Source of the DNA: Protula sp. h YS-2021
Taxonomy: Eukaryota > Annelida > Polychaeta > Sabellida > Serpulidae
NCBI GenBank assembly: GCA_949752745.1
Contig: OX457028.1
Coordinates: 2,354,420-2,418,419 of the forward strand
DNA length: 64,000 nucleotides
Reading direction: 5' to 3'
Shown: piece after piece, positions 34,060 through 46,549 of the stretch
How the letters are laid out: each line of letters starts with the position of its first letter
Numbering within the stretch: the first letter of the stretch is position 1
Made by a program: the position numbers and the translations under genes
The notes under the pieces: generated by a model
The model's database searches: none
What the model was told of the DNA's origin: nothing
What the model saw: the letters and a program-made list of their open reading frames with translations, nothing else

Positions 34060-34880
34060 CCGTTTTAACATTTAATGCTTATTTTTGATGTCAAAATATA
34101 ATTAAAGATATCAAGAAATCAATGTAGATCTCAATAATTTATATTTTGCTATCAATAATTGAATTGTAGATGGCAAAAATTTATTTTTGAGATCAAAAAA
34201 TAAAATTTACAAACTTAAAAAATCTTAAAGAAGATACACATTTACATAAAATTTAACGAATCGTCAATTAAATTTTGGAGATGAAAACTTGAATTATTGA
34301 GATCAATAATAACAACACAATTTTTGATCTCAAGAATTGCTTCCTTTTTGTACAGTAAAAAATTTAAACAAAGATTCTGCATACAAGGGCCAGTCATTAT
34401 TAATTTACAGATGTGTGCTTCTGAATTTTTTATTTAAAAATAGACTGATATTTTGATATCAAAAATCAATTTTTGAAATCAAAAAATCATTTGCAAATTT
34501 TAAAATACAAATTAAAATAGTTCCATTCTGAAATAATGATATCTGAAATAAATTCTTGATATCAATAAAAGGAAAATGAATTATTGAGCTCAAAATTAAT
34601 ATTTTGATCTCAAATATTTCATTTCGGCTCTCAAGAATTAAATTTTTGATCTCAAAAAATCAATTTTAGATATCATTAAATCATTTTTGATATCAAAAAT
34701 TGTTTTTGACATCAAGAATACATTTAGAGATATCAAAAATACAATAACAGATAGCAAAAATTAATTATTGATATCAAAATAGGGATTTTTTGAGATCAAA
34801 AATTAATTCTTGATATCAAAAATTCAATTTTTGAGATCAAAAATTATTTTTTGATATCAATAATTCCTTAATAAATGTGA
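34060..34880 (-). repeat. GATATC-type palindrome array, inverted block
   Basis: About 25 GATATC/GAGATC/GATCTC-type words in 800 bases. In the densest part (34795-34870) successive words are 20, 21 and 20 bases apart, separated by AAAAATT tracts. TTTTTGATATCAAAAA is itself a perfect palindrome. It matches the 32230-33490 blocks in reverse. Confidence 0.75.
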
Positions 34881-35059
34881 AAACGGCATTCCATACTCCC
34901 CCTTCTCTCCTCCCTCCACCTCAAAGATAACCTGGCCTAATTTTTCGCCAACTAATAACAACACTATTTTATGCTAATACATAAGTTAGCACATTTGTTT
35001 CTTATACAGAATTTAGATAACATTTTTAATGAGATAAAAGAAGTAAGAACTGCACGAGG

Positions 35060-35375
35060 CAATTGCAAGTAATATCAACAAATGTAATTGCGATTCTGTG
35101 ATGTTCTTGTTTGTTTGTTTGTTTGTTTTTTATCAGAAGGATTTACGTTAATTCGAGACTTGTTTGTTGTTTCAAAGTTTGGCAGAGGGAAGAGGGAGGT
35201 GGGGAAGGGGGAGGAGGGTTAGGGGATTTATTCATTGACAGTCTTGAAGTGTTGCTGCGATGTCTTCGAAACTTTCTTTTTAAAAGGGGAAATTTCTGAA
35301 AAAAATCCCTTTTAAAAACCAAATTTATTAATTTTTATGCTTATTTATTTATCTATATATTACTGTTTTGTTTAT
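35060..35375. other. No gene seen
   Basis: Contains (GTTT)n at 35108-35129 and a G-rich patch near 35185-35225. No supported gene. Confidence 0.5.
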
Positions 35376-35410
35376 TATTATTATTTTCATTATTATTGTT
35401 ATTATTATTA

Positions 35411-35497
<87 letters not shown>

Positions 35498-35519
35498 TTT
35501 TATTATTATTATTATTTAA
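35376..35519. repeat. (TTA)n microsatellite
   Basis: A nearly pure TTA/ATT run of about 140 bases with a few interruptions, 120 bases from the assembly gap. Confidence 0.95.
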
Positions 35520-35639
35520 ATTATGATTGTATTATTTTGTATTATTAACAGGTAGTAGGTTCATGCATAAAGATTTTTTTCTCAGATTATACTGAAGATA
35601 AGCTACGATTTAAAAAAAAACTCGGGTTATTTTTCACTT

Positions 35640-35839
35640 NNNNNNNNNNNNNNNNNNNNNNNNNNNNNNNNNNNNNNNNNNNNNNNNNNNNNNNNNNNNN
35701 NNNNNNNNNNNNNNNNNNNNNNNNNNNNNNNNNNNNNNNNNNNNNNNNNNNNNNNNNNNNNNNNNNNNNNNNNNNNNNNNNNNNNNNNNNNNNNNNNNNN
35801 NNNNNNNNNNNNNNNNNNNNNNNNNNNNNNNNNNNNNNN
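35640..35839. other. Assembly gap, exactly 200 N
   Basis: A round-number run of N marks a scaffold join of unknown true size. The right arm begins at the first base after it. The last bases before the gap (35625-35638, GGTTATTTTTCACT) match 13 of 14 bases of the left arm's inner end (24024-24037). Confidence 0.99.
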
Positions 35840-36058
35840 ATTACCGAGTGTAAAATAACCGGGAAAGCCGATCTCCGGAGAGAAACACAATCATAGATGT
35901 CACATAAACCAGGAGAGCTAGATATCGCTTGTATGGAAATTTGAAGTTCTTCGTGAATAAGCTACTTTCTAAAACGGATATATTTTTTTTAACACAACCA
36001 AAGACAGAACGGTCACGAGTTTTATTTGTGTGAGAACTTAAAGCAAGGGAAAAAAATC
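35840..36058. promoter_or_regulatory. 5' flank of right ankyrin gene
   Basis: Counterpart of 23826-24044, cut short by the gap. It contains CGGATATATTTTTTTTAAC at about 35975-35993. No defined promoter site could be assigned. Confidence 0.3.
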
Positions 36059-37438
36059 ATGAAATATAAAGGTTGTCGCAAAAAGGATATTTGGGACGAT
36101 GCTGTAGAGGTGAGACCGGAAGATGTTGCAGGGGTCGAAAGACGTAACCTTGCCGATGCTATTTTTAAAGCCGTCGTGAATTGCAATTTCCACCGCGTGA
36201 AGTTTATGTTAGAGAATGGCGTATCAGCGGGAGTGATTAACGATGACGGACAGAATCTACTCGTCGCTTCGCTCTACATTCAGGATAATGCTAAGAGGGA
36301 GCGGATGTTTCAATTACTGGTGCGAAAAGGCGCCAATATTTGCCACGTTGATGAGAAAACCGGCCGCGATGTCCTCGGATGGTCGGCGTATCTCGGCCGA
36401 TCCGATCAGGTGCAATTCGTTCTCGAAGCGGTCATGGGGGAAATCGATCTCCAGCGGCGCGATTTCGAAGGTATGACACCTCTACATCACTCTGTTATCG
36501 GAGGACATGTCAAGGTCGTCGAGATTCTCGTACAGAAAATGGTTCGTTATGGACTTAATGTGGATATAGCCGATTCGCACGGTCTGACGCCTTATATATA
36601 CGCCCGAAGATTGGCGCGATACGACGTCGCTTCGGTCTTGGTGGAGATTGGTCACTGTAGCAAGCAGCAATTGGACAGTGTCACCTTCCGGTCTGCTGAA
36701 GAATGGGAGACGATAGGTCGCAAGGAGAAGATGAGAAAGGACCGAGAAAAGGTTCGCAGAGAGCGGCATATGTCCAAGCTCAATAGAAACACACGACTGG
36801 TTCCTATCAAAGCGAAAGAAGTTCCCAAAGTGGCTGTTTCGTTTGCTGTTCCGGAACCAGCAAAGCCATTTCATGTCGAAGATTGCCGAAGTCCAACGAG
36901 GAATTCAACGGCTAGCGTAGATATTGAGGCCCATGAAGCGCAAGTGGCACAGCAGCAACGGCAAAAGGAGTTGAACATCCCGATGCTGGCACTGAGCAGG
37001 CCAGGGAGATACGATTTGGTCAATAGATCGGTGGACACAGCCGAGGCGCTGATAGCCCTCACCACTCCCCGGAAACGACCGGACTCTCGCAAAGTTGAGA
37101 AAATGTTAATCGAAAGCGCCCGAAGCGATGCGGATAGGTATCGTAAACCGATTCGCGATAATCTGAACGATATTCTCAGCTTAGTCGCAGCGCAATGTTC
37201 GCACTCGTATCGCAAACCTGTTAGGCAACCCTCGCCAGAAGAGCAGCGCATGCGCAAAATTGGGGTGTCCACACTGGCTGTTGTATTTGGAGCGAAGAAG
37301 GGAAAACCGGAAGGAGGTGCCTCGCAACGGAAGTCGGTAGCCAACATGGCGTCGATATTGAGCTCATCCAATAAATTTGTAGAAAATGCATCGGAGAAGA
37401 AGCGACGAAAAACATTACAGCTCCCGTCCGTGGCTTGA
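36059..37438 (+). CDS. Ankyrin-repeat protein, intronless (right copy)
   Basis: 459 codons, ATG at 36059 and TGA at 37436-37438. The frame is open 11 codons further upstream but only from TTG, so ATG is preferred. Architecture is as in the left copy: ankyrin repeats at residues 30-200, basic segment at 210-245, Ser/Arg/Pro-rich tail. I found five residue differences and about seven base differences between the copies, one of them silent, so roughly 0.5% against about 3% in flanking DNA. Both frames are intact. If the arms are haplotypes these are alleles; if the palindrome is real they are divergently placed paralogues kept alike by conversion or selection. The function is unknown beyond a likely protein-binding role. 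Confidence 0.9.
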   Translation: MKYKGCRKKDIWDDAVEVRPEDVAGVERRNLADAIFKAVVNCNFHRVKFMLENGVSAGVINDDGQNLLVASLYIQDNAKRERMFQLLVRKGANICHVDEKTGRDVLGWSAYLGRSDQVQFVLEAVMGEIDLQRRDFEGMTPLHHSVIGGHVKVVEILVQKMVRYGLNVDIADSHGLTPYIYARRLARYDVASVLVEIGHCSKQQLDSVTFRSAEEWETIGRKEKMRKDREKVRRERHMSKLNRNTRLVPIKAKEVPKVAVSFAVPEPAKPFHVEDCRSPTRNSTASVDIEAHEAQVAQQQRQKELNIPMLALSRPGRYDLVNRSVDTAEALIALTTPRKRPDSRKVEKMLIESARSDADRYRKPIRDNLNDILSLVAAQCSHSYRKPVRQPSPEEQRMRKIGVSTLAVVFGAKKGKPEGGASQRKSVANMASILSSSNKFVENASEKKRRKTLQLPSVA

Positions 37439-38685
37439 ACCCTTGCCCGTGCCCGAACGCGTGCGAGCGGATGGGAGGGGAGGGGGGGGGGCAAATGGGC
37501 ATGCCATGACGTAACCCCCTCCCTCCTTTAACAACGGTTTCGAAACGCTTGCTTCTACAACATTGCACAGCGTTGGGTACGGTTTTACTTGAATGGGTGA
37601 CCTCTGGCTAGCGATACATAACGTTTCTGTGAGCAAAAAAGATATAACTCAGAACAAGTAAACAATGGTCTTACAACTTCGCTGATCATCACCAAGACAG
37701 CACAGAAAAACAATGACAATTTTTTATGAATATGGTTATTCAGTTAAATGCCAAAGAAATGCTGTGTAAAAAGCAAAGGTTCTCAAAATTTTTTATTTAA
37801 ACATTTTTTTATTTTTCCTTTACAGTAAGGAAACATTCATAAAGCACGTCTCAGGGGAGGGGTGGGAGGGGGGTGGGGGTGGGAAGGGGGATGGGAGGGG
37901 GGTTGGGAGGGGGTGTCTGTACATAAGCTAATGTTATAGTCAGTGGGCAACGTGGCAAATTCTGCGCACGGGGAGCGGGAGGGGGGGCGGAGGGGGGCGG
38001 GAGGTGTAAGGCTTTACGTACCACAATGTTATGGTAAGTGGCTGTCAGGCTTTTACACTTTTTTTTTTAATTTTGAAAATGACTTTTGAAAGATGTTATT
38101 AATAACTGGATTGACAGGGTTGAGTTCACTTTCTCAACTCTAGGATGTTAAAAAAAAATTAAGCGAATTTAACAGAAACTTAACGTTCTCGACATTTTCC
38201 ATGCCATTTAACAGATTTAATTCGCCTTGTAATTTGCATACCAATACATGAAATTAAATGCTTGGCCTTTTTTTCTTTGGTTCTAACTTCCACTCCCCCC
38301 CCCCCCCCCCACACCCCGCGCGGAAATAAATTATGCTTTATCTACATATGCAACAGGACCTCCGCATGAAGACTCCCCCCCCCCCCCCCCCGGCGGGACT
38401 AACTAAAGGTATCTTAGTTCAAGGGGCCGTCTCATTTTACAGACATTTTTTTGTTACAGGAGTGAGTGACGAGGGGAGTGCACCAATACTGTCTTCATGT
38501 AGAGGGTTTGCTTATCGTGATGTCCCCCTGTGTTAGGGTTAAGGGAGTGAGTGACGACGGGCCCGCAGCATTTTTATGTAGAGGGTTTGCTTATCATGGG
38601 GGTCCTTTTGTATTACCTATTCCAGAACTGTATTGTTCTTGACACTGCTCACAAACCATCACCTAACATCGGGATAAAAAAATGT

Positions 38686-38716
<31 letters not shown>

Positions 38717-38800
38717 AAAAGAAAACTATAGAGAATTCCGCCAGATGCGGTCCATTTGCATCATACACAAAATTAAGTGTAATATTATGCGGAGGTCACC
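37439..38800. other. 3' flank of right ankyrin gene; no other gene
   Basis: Mirror of 21166-22440, with G-rich tracts at 37855-38005, C runs at 38295-38310 and 38377-38390, and (CAA)n at 38685-38714. No domain-bearing frame. A partial local repeat, GTAGAGGGTTTGCTTATC, occurs at 38500 and 38577; only one copy was noticed in the left arm. Confidence 0.45.
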
Positions 38801-38809
38801 GAGGTACCT

Positions 38810-39660
38810 GTTATGCAGCCTTTTCTAAGGCCCAAACGGTCGAAAATGAGCTTAAAAAGTTTTCGAGATAACATTCAACTTCCGATTCACGTCTTTGACC
38901 TTGGTCGAGAAGTTCAAGATCATGGAGCCACCTAATTATGGTCTTTTAGGCCCAAAGGGTCGAAAATCTCTGACAAGATAAATGATCCTGTCGGTAATGG
39001 TTCACGCGATACAAAGGTCACATGACCTTTGACCTTGACTTTCAAGGTCAATATTCAGATTGTTAGGTTCCACTGTCTAGCGCGGATTTCGGTCTAGTAC
39101 CGTATTCAACTAAACTACTGATGAAACTAGACCGAATTCCGCGCTAGACAGTGGAATGACCCACTTGGATAAATCACAAAAGATTATGTCTTATGTTATA
39201 CGATATTTCAAGGTGACGATGTCACGTGACTTATAGTTTGAAAATCAAGGTCACGATATAGGTCACGTAGTTACTGCTTATTGCAAACATTATTTACACC
39301 GGAGTTCTTCTAACGTATTTGAGATAATTGTCAACTTCCGGTTTTTGACCTTGACCTTCTCAATCAAGGTCACCGTGGTACCTCTTATTTGGTGTTTCAT
39401 GGGGCCAAAGACGAAAAAAAGTGAGTTCAGATTCGGGATATATCTAACCGTGTCTCGAGATAATTATGAACTTCCCTGTTTTGACCTTGACCGTGACCGA
39501 GAAGATTACCGAGGTCCCTTTTGTATAACAAGTTATAGACCAAACGGGTCGAAAATGCGCTCAGAATACCCAACCGTTTTCGAGATAAATCGTCCTCGTT
39601 AACAGTTTTCTGGGTCGAGGTTCAGATCGTGAGGTTACTCCTTACTTAAACATAGGTAAG
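38810..39660. repeat. AAGGTCA-rich repeat (right)
   Basis: Mirror of the two left blocks, here not split by the LINE. It includes GACCTTTGACCTTGACTTTC near 39026 and TTTGACCTTGACCTTC near 39342. It is the uninterrupted form of the repeat. Confidence 0.75.
39068..39156. mobile_element. 89-bp MITE-like palindrome (right only)
   Basis: TTCCACTGTCTAGCGCGGA at the left end and its complement at the right end give about 31 bp of terminal inverted repeat with one mismatch. Less than 30 bp lie between them. The left arm has only one such end (19826) followed by unrelated sequence. Confidence 0.7.
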
Positions 39661-41089
39661 TTCGAACACGGATATTTAGTTTTTAAATAATATTTTTACC
39701 AAAAAATCGAATTTCACATTACTTGTGCCAGATCTCATCTTCGTACGCTAAATAGCCCAGGAGGAGTTTTCTGGAATCAGTTTTAAAGTTAAAATAGCGT
39801 TTTGGCCTCAATTCGATCTTGACCTTGAAGGTGAAGGTAAAACAATTGCGGATTTCAGAAGGTTTTCTCGTCCTCTGTATATGTGGCAAATTTCATCTGA
39901 CTACGCCAAATAAAATTTTCAACCCAAACGGAAAAAGGAATATACTTTCGGATAGTTTAGTAAAATATACACATTTGGAAACGAAAATTTTCAAATGAGA
40001 ATTTAAAAAGTAAAAGCCTCTGGCAATTGTCAACAAAATCGCCCCAAAAGTACAGATAAAAAAATAGATAAAAGAGAGCCTACACTTGGCACTCATGAAG
40101 GGGGATCGTATTTCAACGTTTACTGACTTTAAAATGAACATGAAATGTGAGACGTGTCATGATTGGTTGCCGGATATTATTGATATTATTGATATTATTG
40201 ATATTACCACCACCTTTTTTATCTGGTGAACATGGTCGAATAAAGCAATTAATATTTGTCAAATAGCAATGTCCATAGTTATCGACACTAAAGACACCTA
40301 AAAAGAAGAGGGTTTTTGAATACGTACGATTTTAACAGGTGGTGTGCTTTCAGACCATGTGATTTCGCAATTTATGTTTGGGGGATCGGTGGGGGTGGGG
40401 AGTGGGTGAGGGGTTACATAAGCGGGTTTAGCGTTATGTTTTCTTTTTCGTACGCACTGAAATAGATGATGTTTACAAGTGTTGACTGCGGCTCTCACCC
40501 CCCCCCCCCGCACCCCTATTCCCAACACATAAATCATGTTTATCTGGAAAAAAAGAAGGGCTGGGAACTGTCAGTGCCTCCGGGGTCTTGGATTTTACAA
40601 TAGAACACGGACTCTGTGTCGTATTAATGTGTCCGCATTACGCTTGTTTATCAAACGGAATTGAAACATTCCAGCTCGTACGCCCTCCCCCTCCCCCCCC
40701 CCCCCCCCCCCCCCGCCACCCCCCAATATATAAAAGAAAGCCAATGTATAAACACAGTACTGACCTTGCATAGCAATTAACTGTCAATCATTATTGACAT
40801 GTTGACATGTCGATGAAAACGTCACTCATACAAGTCATTTACGGCACGAGTCAACAAATAAAAATCGCCCAAAGCATGGACAGAGAGGGGAGGAGGAGGG
40901 GGGAGGAGGGCGAGGGGAAGCCATTAACATTATCCACAACAAGCGTCACTTAATCGTCGTCACTTGAAACACGGAATGGCAATATTTTTAGAAGTCATTT
41001 TATGGGCTTAACGCTTAATGGGTTTTTCGATATTTGTGACTTGTTTATTACAAGCCCATATGGATTTATTCGAGGTCACATGAGAGCAC

Positions 41090-41410
41090 ATAGAAGTAAG
41101 CGGAGGGGGAGGGGGGAGTGGGGGTGGGGATGGGGTGCTGCGTTGACCCGTCGCTACTGGCTCGGGGAAGAGGGAGACAGTGCCGCGGAACAGCGGTGAC
41201 TAGCGCGGCGGCGACTCTTCTACAGACTCCGGGGCGGGGGGGGGGGGGGGCAGTATCATGGAATAGCAAGCCGAGGGGAGTGAGGGCGGGGTGGGGTTGG
41301 GGTTGGGGTGTTGTGACTAGCGCGGCGTCTACTCCTCCACAGACTCCGGGGCAGAGGGGGGGGGGGGGGAGTATCACGGAATAACAAGCCGATGGGGAGT
41401 GGGGGGCGGT
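41090..41410. repeat. ~104-bp tandem repeat, about three units (right)
   Basis: Shorter mirror of 13370-13965 with the same ATGGAATAGCAAGCCGA word and G-rich tracts. The unit count is lower than on the left. Confidence 0.75.
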
Positions 41411-41460
41411 TTTTGCTGGAGGTAGAACATTTGCTTCTACAACGTAGTTAAGCAGCGATG

Positions 41461-41486
41461 TGCTTATTATTATTATTATTAGTATT

Positions 41487-41549
<63 letters not shown>

Positions 41550-41590
41550 GAATAATCATTTTATTATTATCATTATTATTATTTCCTTAA
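41461..41590. repeat. (TTA)n microsatellite (right only)
   Basis: TTA/ATT run with a short non-repeat interruption at about 41549-41560. The left arm has a GGA run in this position. Confidence 0.95.
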
Positions 41591-42554
41591 TGACACAGAT
41601 GTTGGGCAAATTAAACATTAAATTAACCATTGATTTATAGGGAAATCGTTTGGCTAGGATGATTGAACTACAATAGAAATTTTTCCTCGGCTTCTAAAAT
41701 GCCCGCAAACCAAAGACATAACAACAACAATAGCCTCCGTTGTCAAACAAATATTATTCTACTTTGTTAATCTGCTATGGGTTTTTTTATTTCAGCCTTC
41801 TAAGCCTGGGCCATAAAACGCTATCCATTATCCCAAGAGAAAGAAAAATCCATTTCTCTGTCAGTAAGATGGTTAAAAAAATATGTGTCTATTTTTAACC
41901 TTATCTATGACATTTATTACAATAACAGACAGAGGAGTTCCCACGATCAGAGTTAATATCAATCTACAGCCATATTTTTTTCACGTCGTAATTACACTGT
42001 AAAGATGTTTTATATACGGAGGAGTAGGAGGGACACTTCATTTCAATTCTTCATGCCTCAAAACTGCGTATACAGTACATAAGAAATACATAGGAAGTAC
42101 ACAGGAAGTGTACATGAATTGCTTAAGAAGTATATATGTAACGCGTAAGAAGTATTTGTAAATTCATGTGAGACTCACAAACACAAAATTCCGGTGTAAT
42201 TTCAAGAACAATATTTTTAAATGTTTTTTGCTTTTTGTTTCTTTGTTTTTCGCTTGAAGATATATGTACTTAGTTAAGCCAATTTAGCTAATGTTGGCTT
42301 ATTTTTAATCAATATGACGTATTTTTGAATTTTAAATAAAATTAGCTTCTTTGAGAAGGCAGGGGAACTGAAAAGGAAGAAATTAATTTGAAATATATTC
42401 ATTTTTATTCAACAATGGTTTAAGAACATGATCAAATAAATAAAAATACAAGGAGATCATTAGACATGCCAATACTGCAGCAGATTCAATAATTCACAAT
42501 TTTCAGTGATTTGCAAATTCACACACACATACAACAGAATCATCAATTCCAGTG

Positions 42555-43320
42555 CGCATCGCCATGCACCCTTTGTTGCATCGGTGTTTATACCGACAAT
42601 TCACCACTCATTTTACAGGTTTAATACTGAAAATACACTCTTCATTGTACCGGTTTTGTACCTACAGAGTATCAATATTGATTTGGTTTTGCATTCTTAA
42701 TACAAACTTCATTCTGCCGGTTTTATATCGACAATGCACCTTTCATTGTGCTAGTTTTGTGCCTACAATGTGCACATTGTTAACCAAGCTATTAGCGACA
42801 CAGTCTCCTTCATTGTATTGGCTTTTTAAGGACAATGCACCCGTAATTGTACGGACTTTGCACCTCCAATGCAACTTTTATTGTACTGGAGTGGTATTCT
42901 GCTCTATCCTTATATTTAAGGACGTCCTTATTCTTTAGATTAGATGGTTCATCCTTAATTTTTATCCTTATTTTTAAAAGACTTTGTTAAGTTTGGGGAT
43001 AGAGCAGAATAGGTTTTTTATCCTTATTTTTAAAAATAAGGACATCCTTAAAAATAAAGACAGAGCAAAATACCCCTCCTATGGTTGTATCCATAATGCA
43101 CAGTTCATTAAACCGGCTTGTACCTAAGATGTACCCAGCATTGGAGCGGTTTTTGTACCTACAGCGTACCATCATTGTACCACTTTTGTACTGATAATGC
43201 ATCCGTCATTGCACCGGTTTTTTTTACCGACAACACATCCTTTTTTATTAACTTTTTTGTAGAAACAACGTGCTCTTCACTGCTCCGGCAGTGGCACCGT
43301 ACTCTACCATAATGAGTCCT
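42555..43320. repeat. 35-bp minisatellite (right), interrupted
   Basis: Mirror of 11838-12375 in reverse orientation, with CATTGTACCGGTTTTGTACC-like units. A MITE (42893-43078) splits it. The flanking units pair with consecutive left-arm units, so the insertion came later. Confidence 0.85.
42893..43078. mobile_element. Small MITE in minisatellite (right only)
   Basis: Ends GGTATTCTGCTCTATCCTTA and, inverted, GGTATTTTGCTCTGTCTTTA form the terminal repeats. The interior has further inverted copies of TCCTTATTTTTAAAAATAAG. It is absent from the left arm at the matching position (about 12050), which gives the empty site. There is no coding capacity. Confidence 0.75.
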
Positions 43321-44616
43321 TAATGAAAAGATGTGCATGCAGCACTATTACAGAACACTACCAATCAGTCAGCACTAATATAAGCTACAAAAACGCACAC
43401 GTATGACTCATCAATTTGGAGCTTTTCGACTCTACCTCAGGTTCCAGTGAGGTACCGTCAGGCCAATTGGCAGAATTCTACAGGTTTCTCAAAGTTATAT
43501 ATATTCGAATTATGACAACGTTCGCAAACAAAGATCGCTTTCGAACTACATTTCTTCCCCCAAAATTAACCTGACAAAAATTGATAATACTGTTTGCACT
43601 GAAAGTTTTGGGAAAGGAATGTCCGAATTGACACGGTGGCACAATATGCTGCTTAAATGTACGAAAAACAAGGAGTATAATGCCAAGCATTAAAAGTAAA
43701 ACTACTTATTTATTTGCCCTGTAATCACAAAACGATAAGGTTGCTCTTTTTGAAGTATAATCTATTTGTAACTAAATAAACTTCCAGGTACAGTTCGTTA
43801 TTATATATAAATTCCTGTTAATCTGTTCATATTCCTATCATTTCCACATGTATTCAAACTTAGTACTTTTTCCAAATTAATTTTATTTCTTGTTAAGTTT
43901 GGTTATCATCGCCATTAGATTTTACAAGCCTTTGAAATGCTATATCATCTGCGTACGGATAAACTTTGGATTGTATGTGACCTCGTTGTACTTTATAACA
44001 AACAAAATGGATCCGACAATTGTAAAAATGTCACTTGAAACATTTTTAGTAAATTGAGTTTTGATCTTTTAATTATTACTCTGTGGAACAACGAGGCCTT
44101 TTCATCTGGATATTACAGCAGCTCCACCCAAGACTTGTTTATTCCCTTGTTTACTTGGAGCTGTTGCTTAATTGATCCTGCTCTTGACGGAAAGAAAATA
44201 TCAATGCCTCAGATGATATGTACTGTTGTCACTTCTTGACCATTAGCGTTGCTTTACGGCCTCGGCGTTTCTAGGCAAGAACGCCCAGAATTAGATCCGT
44301 TGCCATGGATACCGGAAGCGTGTGCTCTTTTCTTTCTGCCTGGAGAGCCGTGCTGTGAGGCACTGTGTTGGCCGCGAGGTGGCTCAGATATAAGCCCAAG
44401 ACAACCGCTGGCATCGAGTGGTTCTCTTGTATTTTCGGAGGATTCTGTTCCGTGTTTCAGGCCTTGATTTTCGTAGTGTTTCCACAGAGTTAACAAAATT
44501 TAACAAGCCTGAGGAACTTATTTCTAACGCGAAGTACATTATGGATAAAACTGAATAAAATAATTGAAACATTAATTTCGTCTGTTCATTGTCGCTCAAA
44601 TTTTACACAATCATCT

Positions 44617-44704
44617 CCAAGGATACTCCGTGAGGTTCATTTCTTCCCCAGGAGATCAGCCCAAGGATACTCCGTGAGGTTCATTTCTTCCCCAGGAGAT
44701 CAGT
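44617..44704. repeat. 44-bp tandem duplication (right)
   Basis: Same two units as at 10436-10523, inverted (CCAAGGATACTCCGTGAGG twice). Confidence 0.85.
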
Positions 44705-45683
44705 CTTTATTACCAGTGATGCCAGAGGATTCAGTCACCTTATTTAATTAGGGTTGAAATTATAACTATTATAACCGAATTATTCTACTGTGCTGGATAT
44801 TGGCAGTCTTTTGGCAATGACATTGGCAATATTTTTTACTATGCCCATCACCAATAATCCATGAATTTCAGTAGCTATATTGTTTCTACTCTGTTTTCTA
44901 AAAAACACTGCTTAATACCATGCAATATTTCACATGATGTTTTTGCAACCTGTTACAAATTACGCATCATGCTGATTAAAAAACTTTATCTTGTGTGTTT
45001 TTGCATCTCACCTATCCCGTGTAAACTCCCATATGAATTACCATGCGTATCCATGGACCGCCAAGTTAAAACGCATTATTTTCTTTTATAAACCCGGATA
45101 TTTTTTATTTCTAGATCAAGGAACAAAGATATATTTTCCACAGTTCACCTGCTAAGTGCATTTGACTAGGACTTGCGTATAACCTAGACCGATACCAACT
45201 CTTGAATTGTGTTTGCAATATTTCGGAAAACCTTTCATTAAAAATCGCTTAGTAGAAAACTCGGCGTGCAGAAATAAAGTACTCCTCTGGCGCGTTTAAC
45301 ACAATTAGCATGGAACTGACTTGTTCCCAAACGCCCCCCCCCCCATTACTTAAGCTAATCCAAGTTTTTTTGTGTTAGAAACTTTTTTAGAAGTGTGACT
45401 AAAACCATGGTATGTGATTCTCCAAAGTCATTGTAAATGAAAGGTACTTAATTGCCAGATATTTTATGTTTGCTTTATTTAGCTATAAATGACCCAAAAC
45501 GATTATTTAACACTGCTTTTCCTTTCAAAGACGCGCCATGTTAAAAAATGTGTTTCTTTTCTGTTGGCCAGCAACTTGAAAATGTTACTAGGTAGCCAGT
45601 TTTTTTAGTAAAAGAACAGATAGTTCCACGAATGTTGCTAGCTATTTCAATATGGAAGTCATATTCTCCGCCATATCTGTTTT

Positions 45684-46146
45684 TTAACACTTGACAAACC
45701 TTTGGCTTGCAAGGGCCTTTTGAATTTTTCCGAGTAGCCGTTGGTATCTTTTTTTCTTGACAGTGATCGGATTTCCCGTGTCATCTCCTCCACTGGCACT
45801 ACGGGTCCTAGGGCCACGAAACTTAGGAATTAGGTAGAACTTGATATGAACGTGTGCATGACACTTTTTATTTTCGCCTTCGATTTTGTTTTCTTGTTTA
45901 AAACGTCATGTGAAAAGAGTGTATTTTTGCAAGTAAATGTGGAGCATTTAACGCTCAGCACAGAACACACAGTTGCGCAGCTTTGTTCGAGCTCTCACTG
46001 CGTAAATAGATAACATGGCGTATGCCTGAGCAGTCAATAAAACCTTAAGTCAACAAAAACCAAACACTAGCTGTGTTGTTTTCAATATATTATTCAAGAA
46101 ATAACCCATTGAAGAAAGTATTTTTGCATTTTTGTCAAGTGTTTAA
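45684..46146. mobile_element. TTAA-flanked MITE (right copy)
   Basis: TTAA at 45684-45687 and 46143-46146 with ends CACTTGACAAACC and TTTTTGTCAAGTG. Mirror of 8981-9442, at the orthologous position. Confidence 0.75.
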
Positions 46147-46549
46147 CATTTCGCTAGCGAAATGAGTTTGTTGTTTTATCTCAGCTAGCTACACTAGTCA
46201 TCACAATGAACTTTCTGGATAAACTAGCTTGATAGAGTAAACAATTTTCAGCGTGTTAACCCTTTAGTTTCTTACTTTTACACTTCTAGATTTGCCAAAA
46301 TCCCCTAGTGTACTGAATTTGTACGAAAATTTTAGCCGCAGTTGTGGCATGTTTTTCCGTTTGTTTTAGTTTGTCCGTGGAACTAGTCAGAGGCCGTTAG
46401 GGCTAGAAAGATGAAATCTGGATCTGATAAACTTCATTACGTCTAGTTGATCCTTATGTATTTTTTTATTCAATTAATTTTTCAATTACAACACGGCAAA
46501 ACATATTTGCGAGCAGGCGGGAAGAAGCTGAGAGCAGTAGTTTACACTG

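Noticed and set aside
36026..36058. Upstream start of the ankyrin protein at TTG, adding 11 residues
   Set aside because: A nuclear animal gene should start at ATG; the first one is at 36059 (23825 in the left copy).
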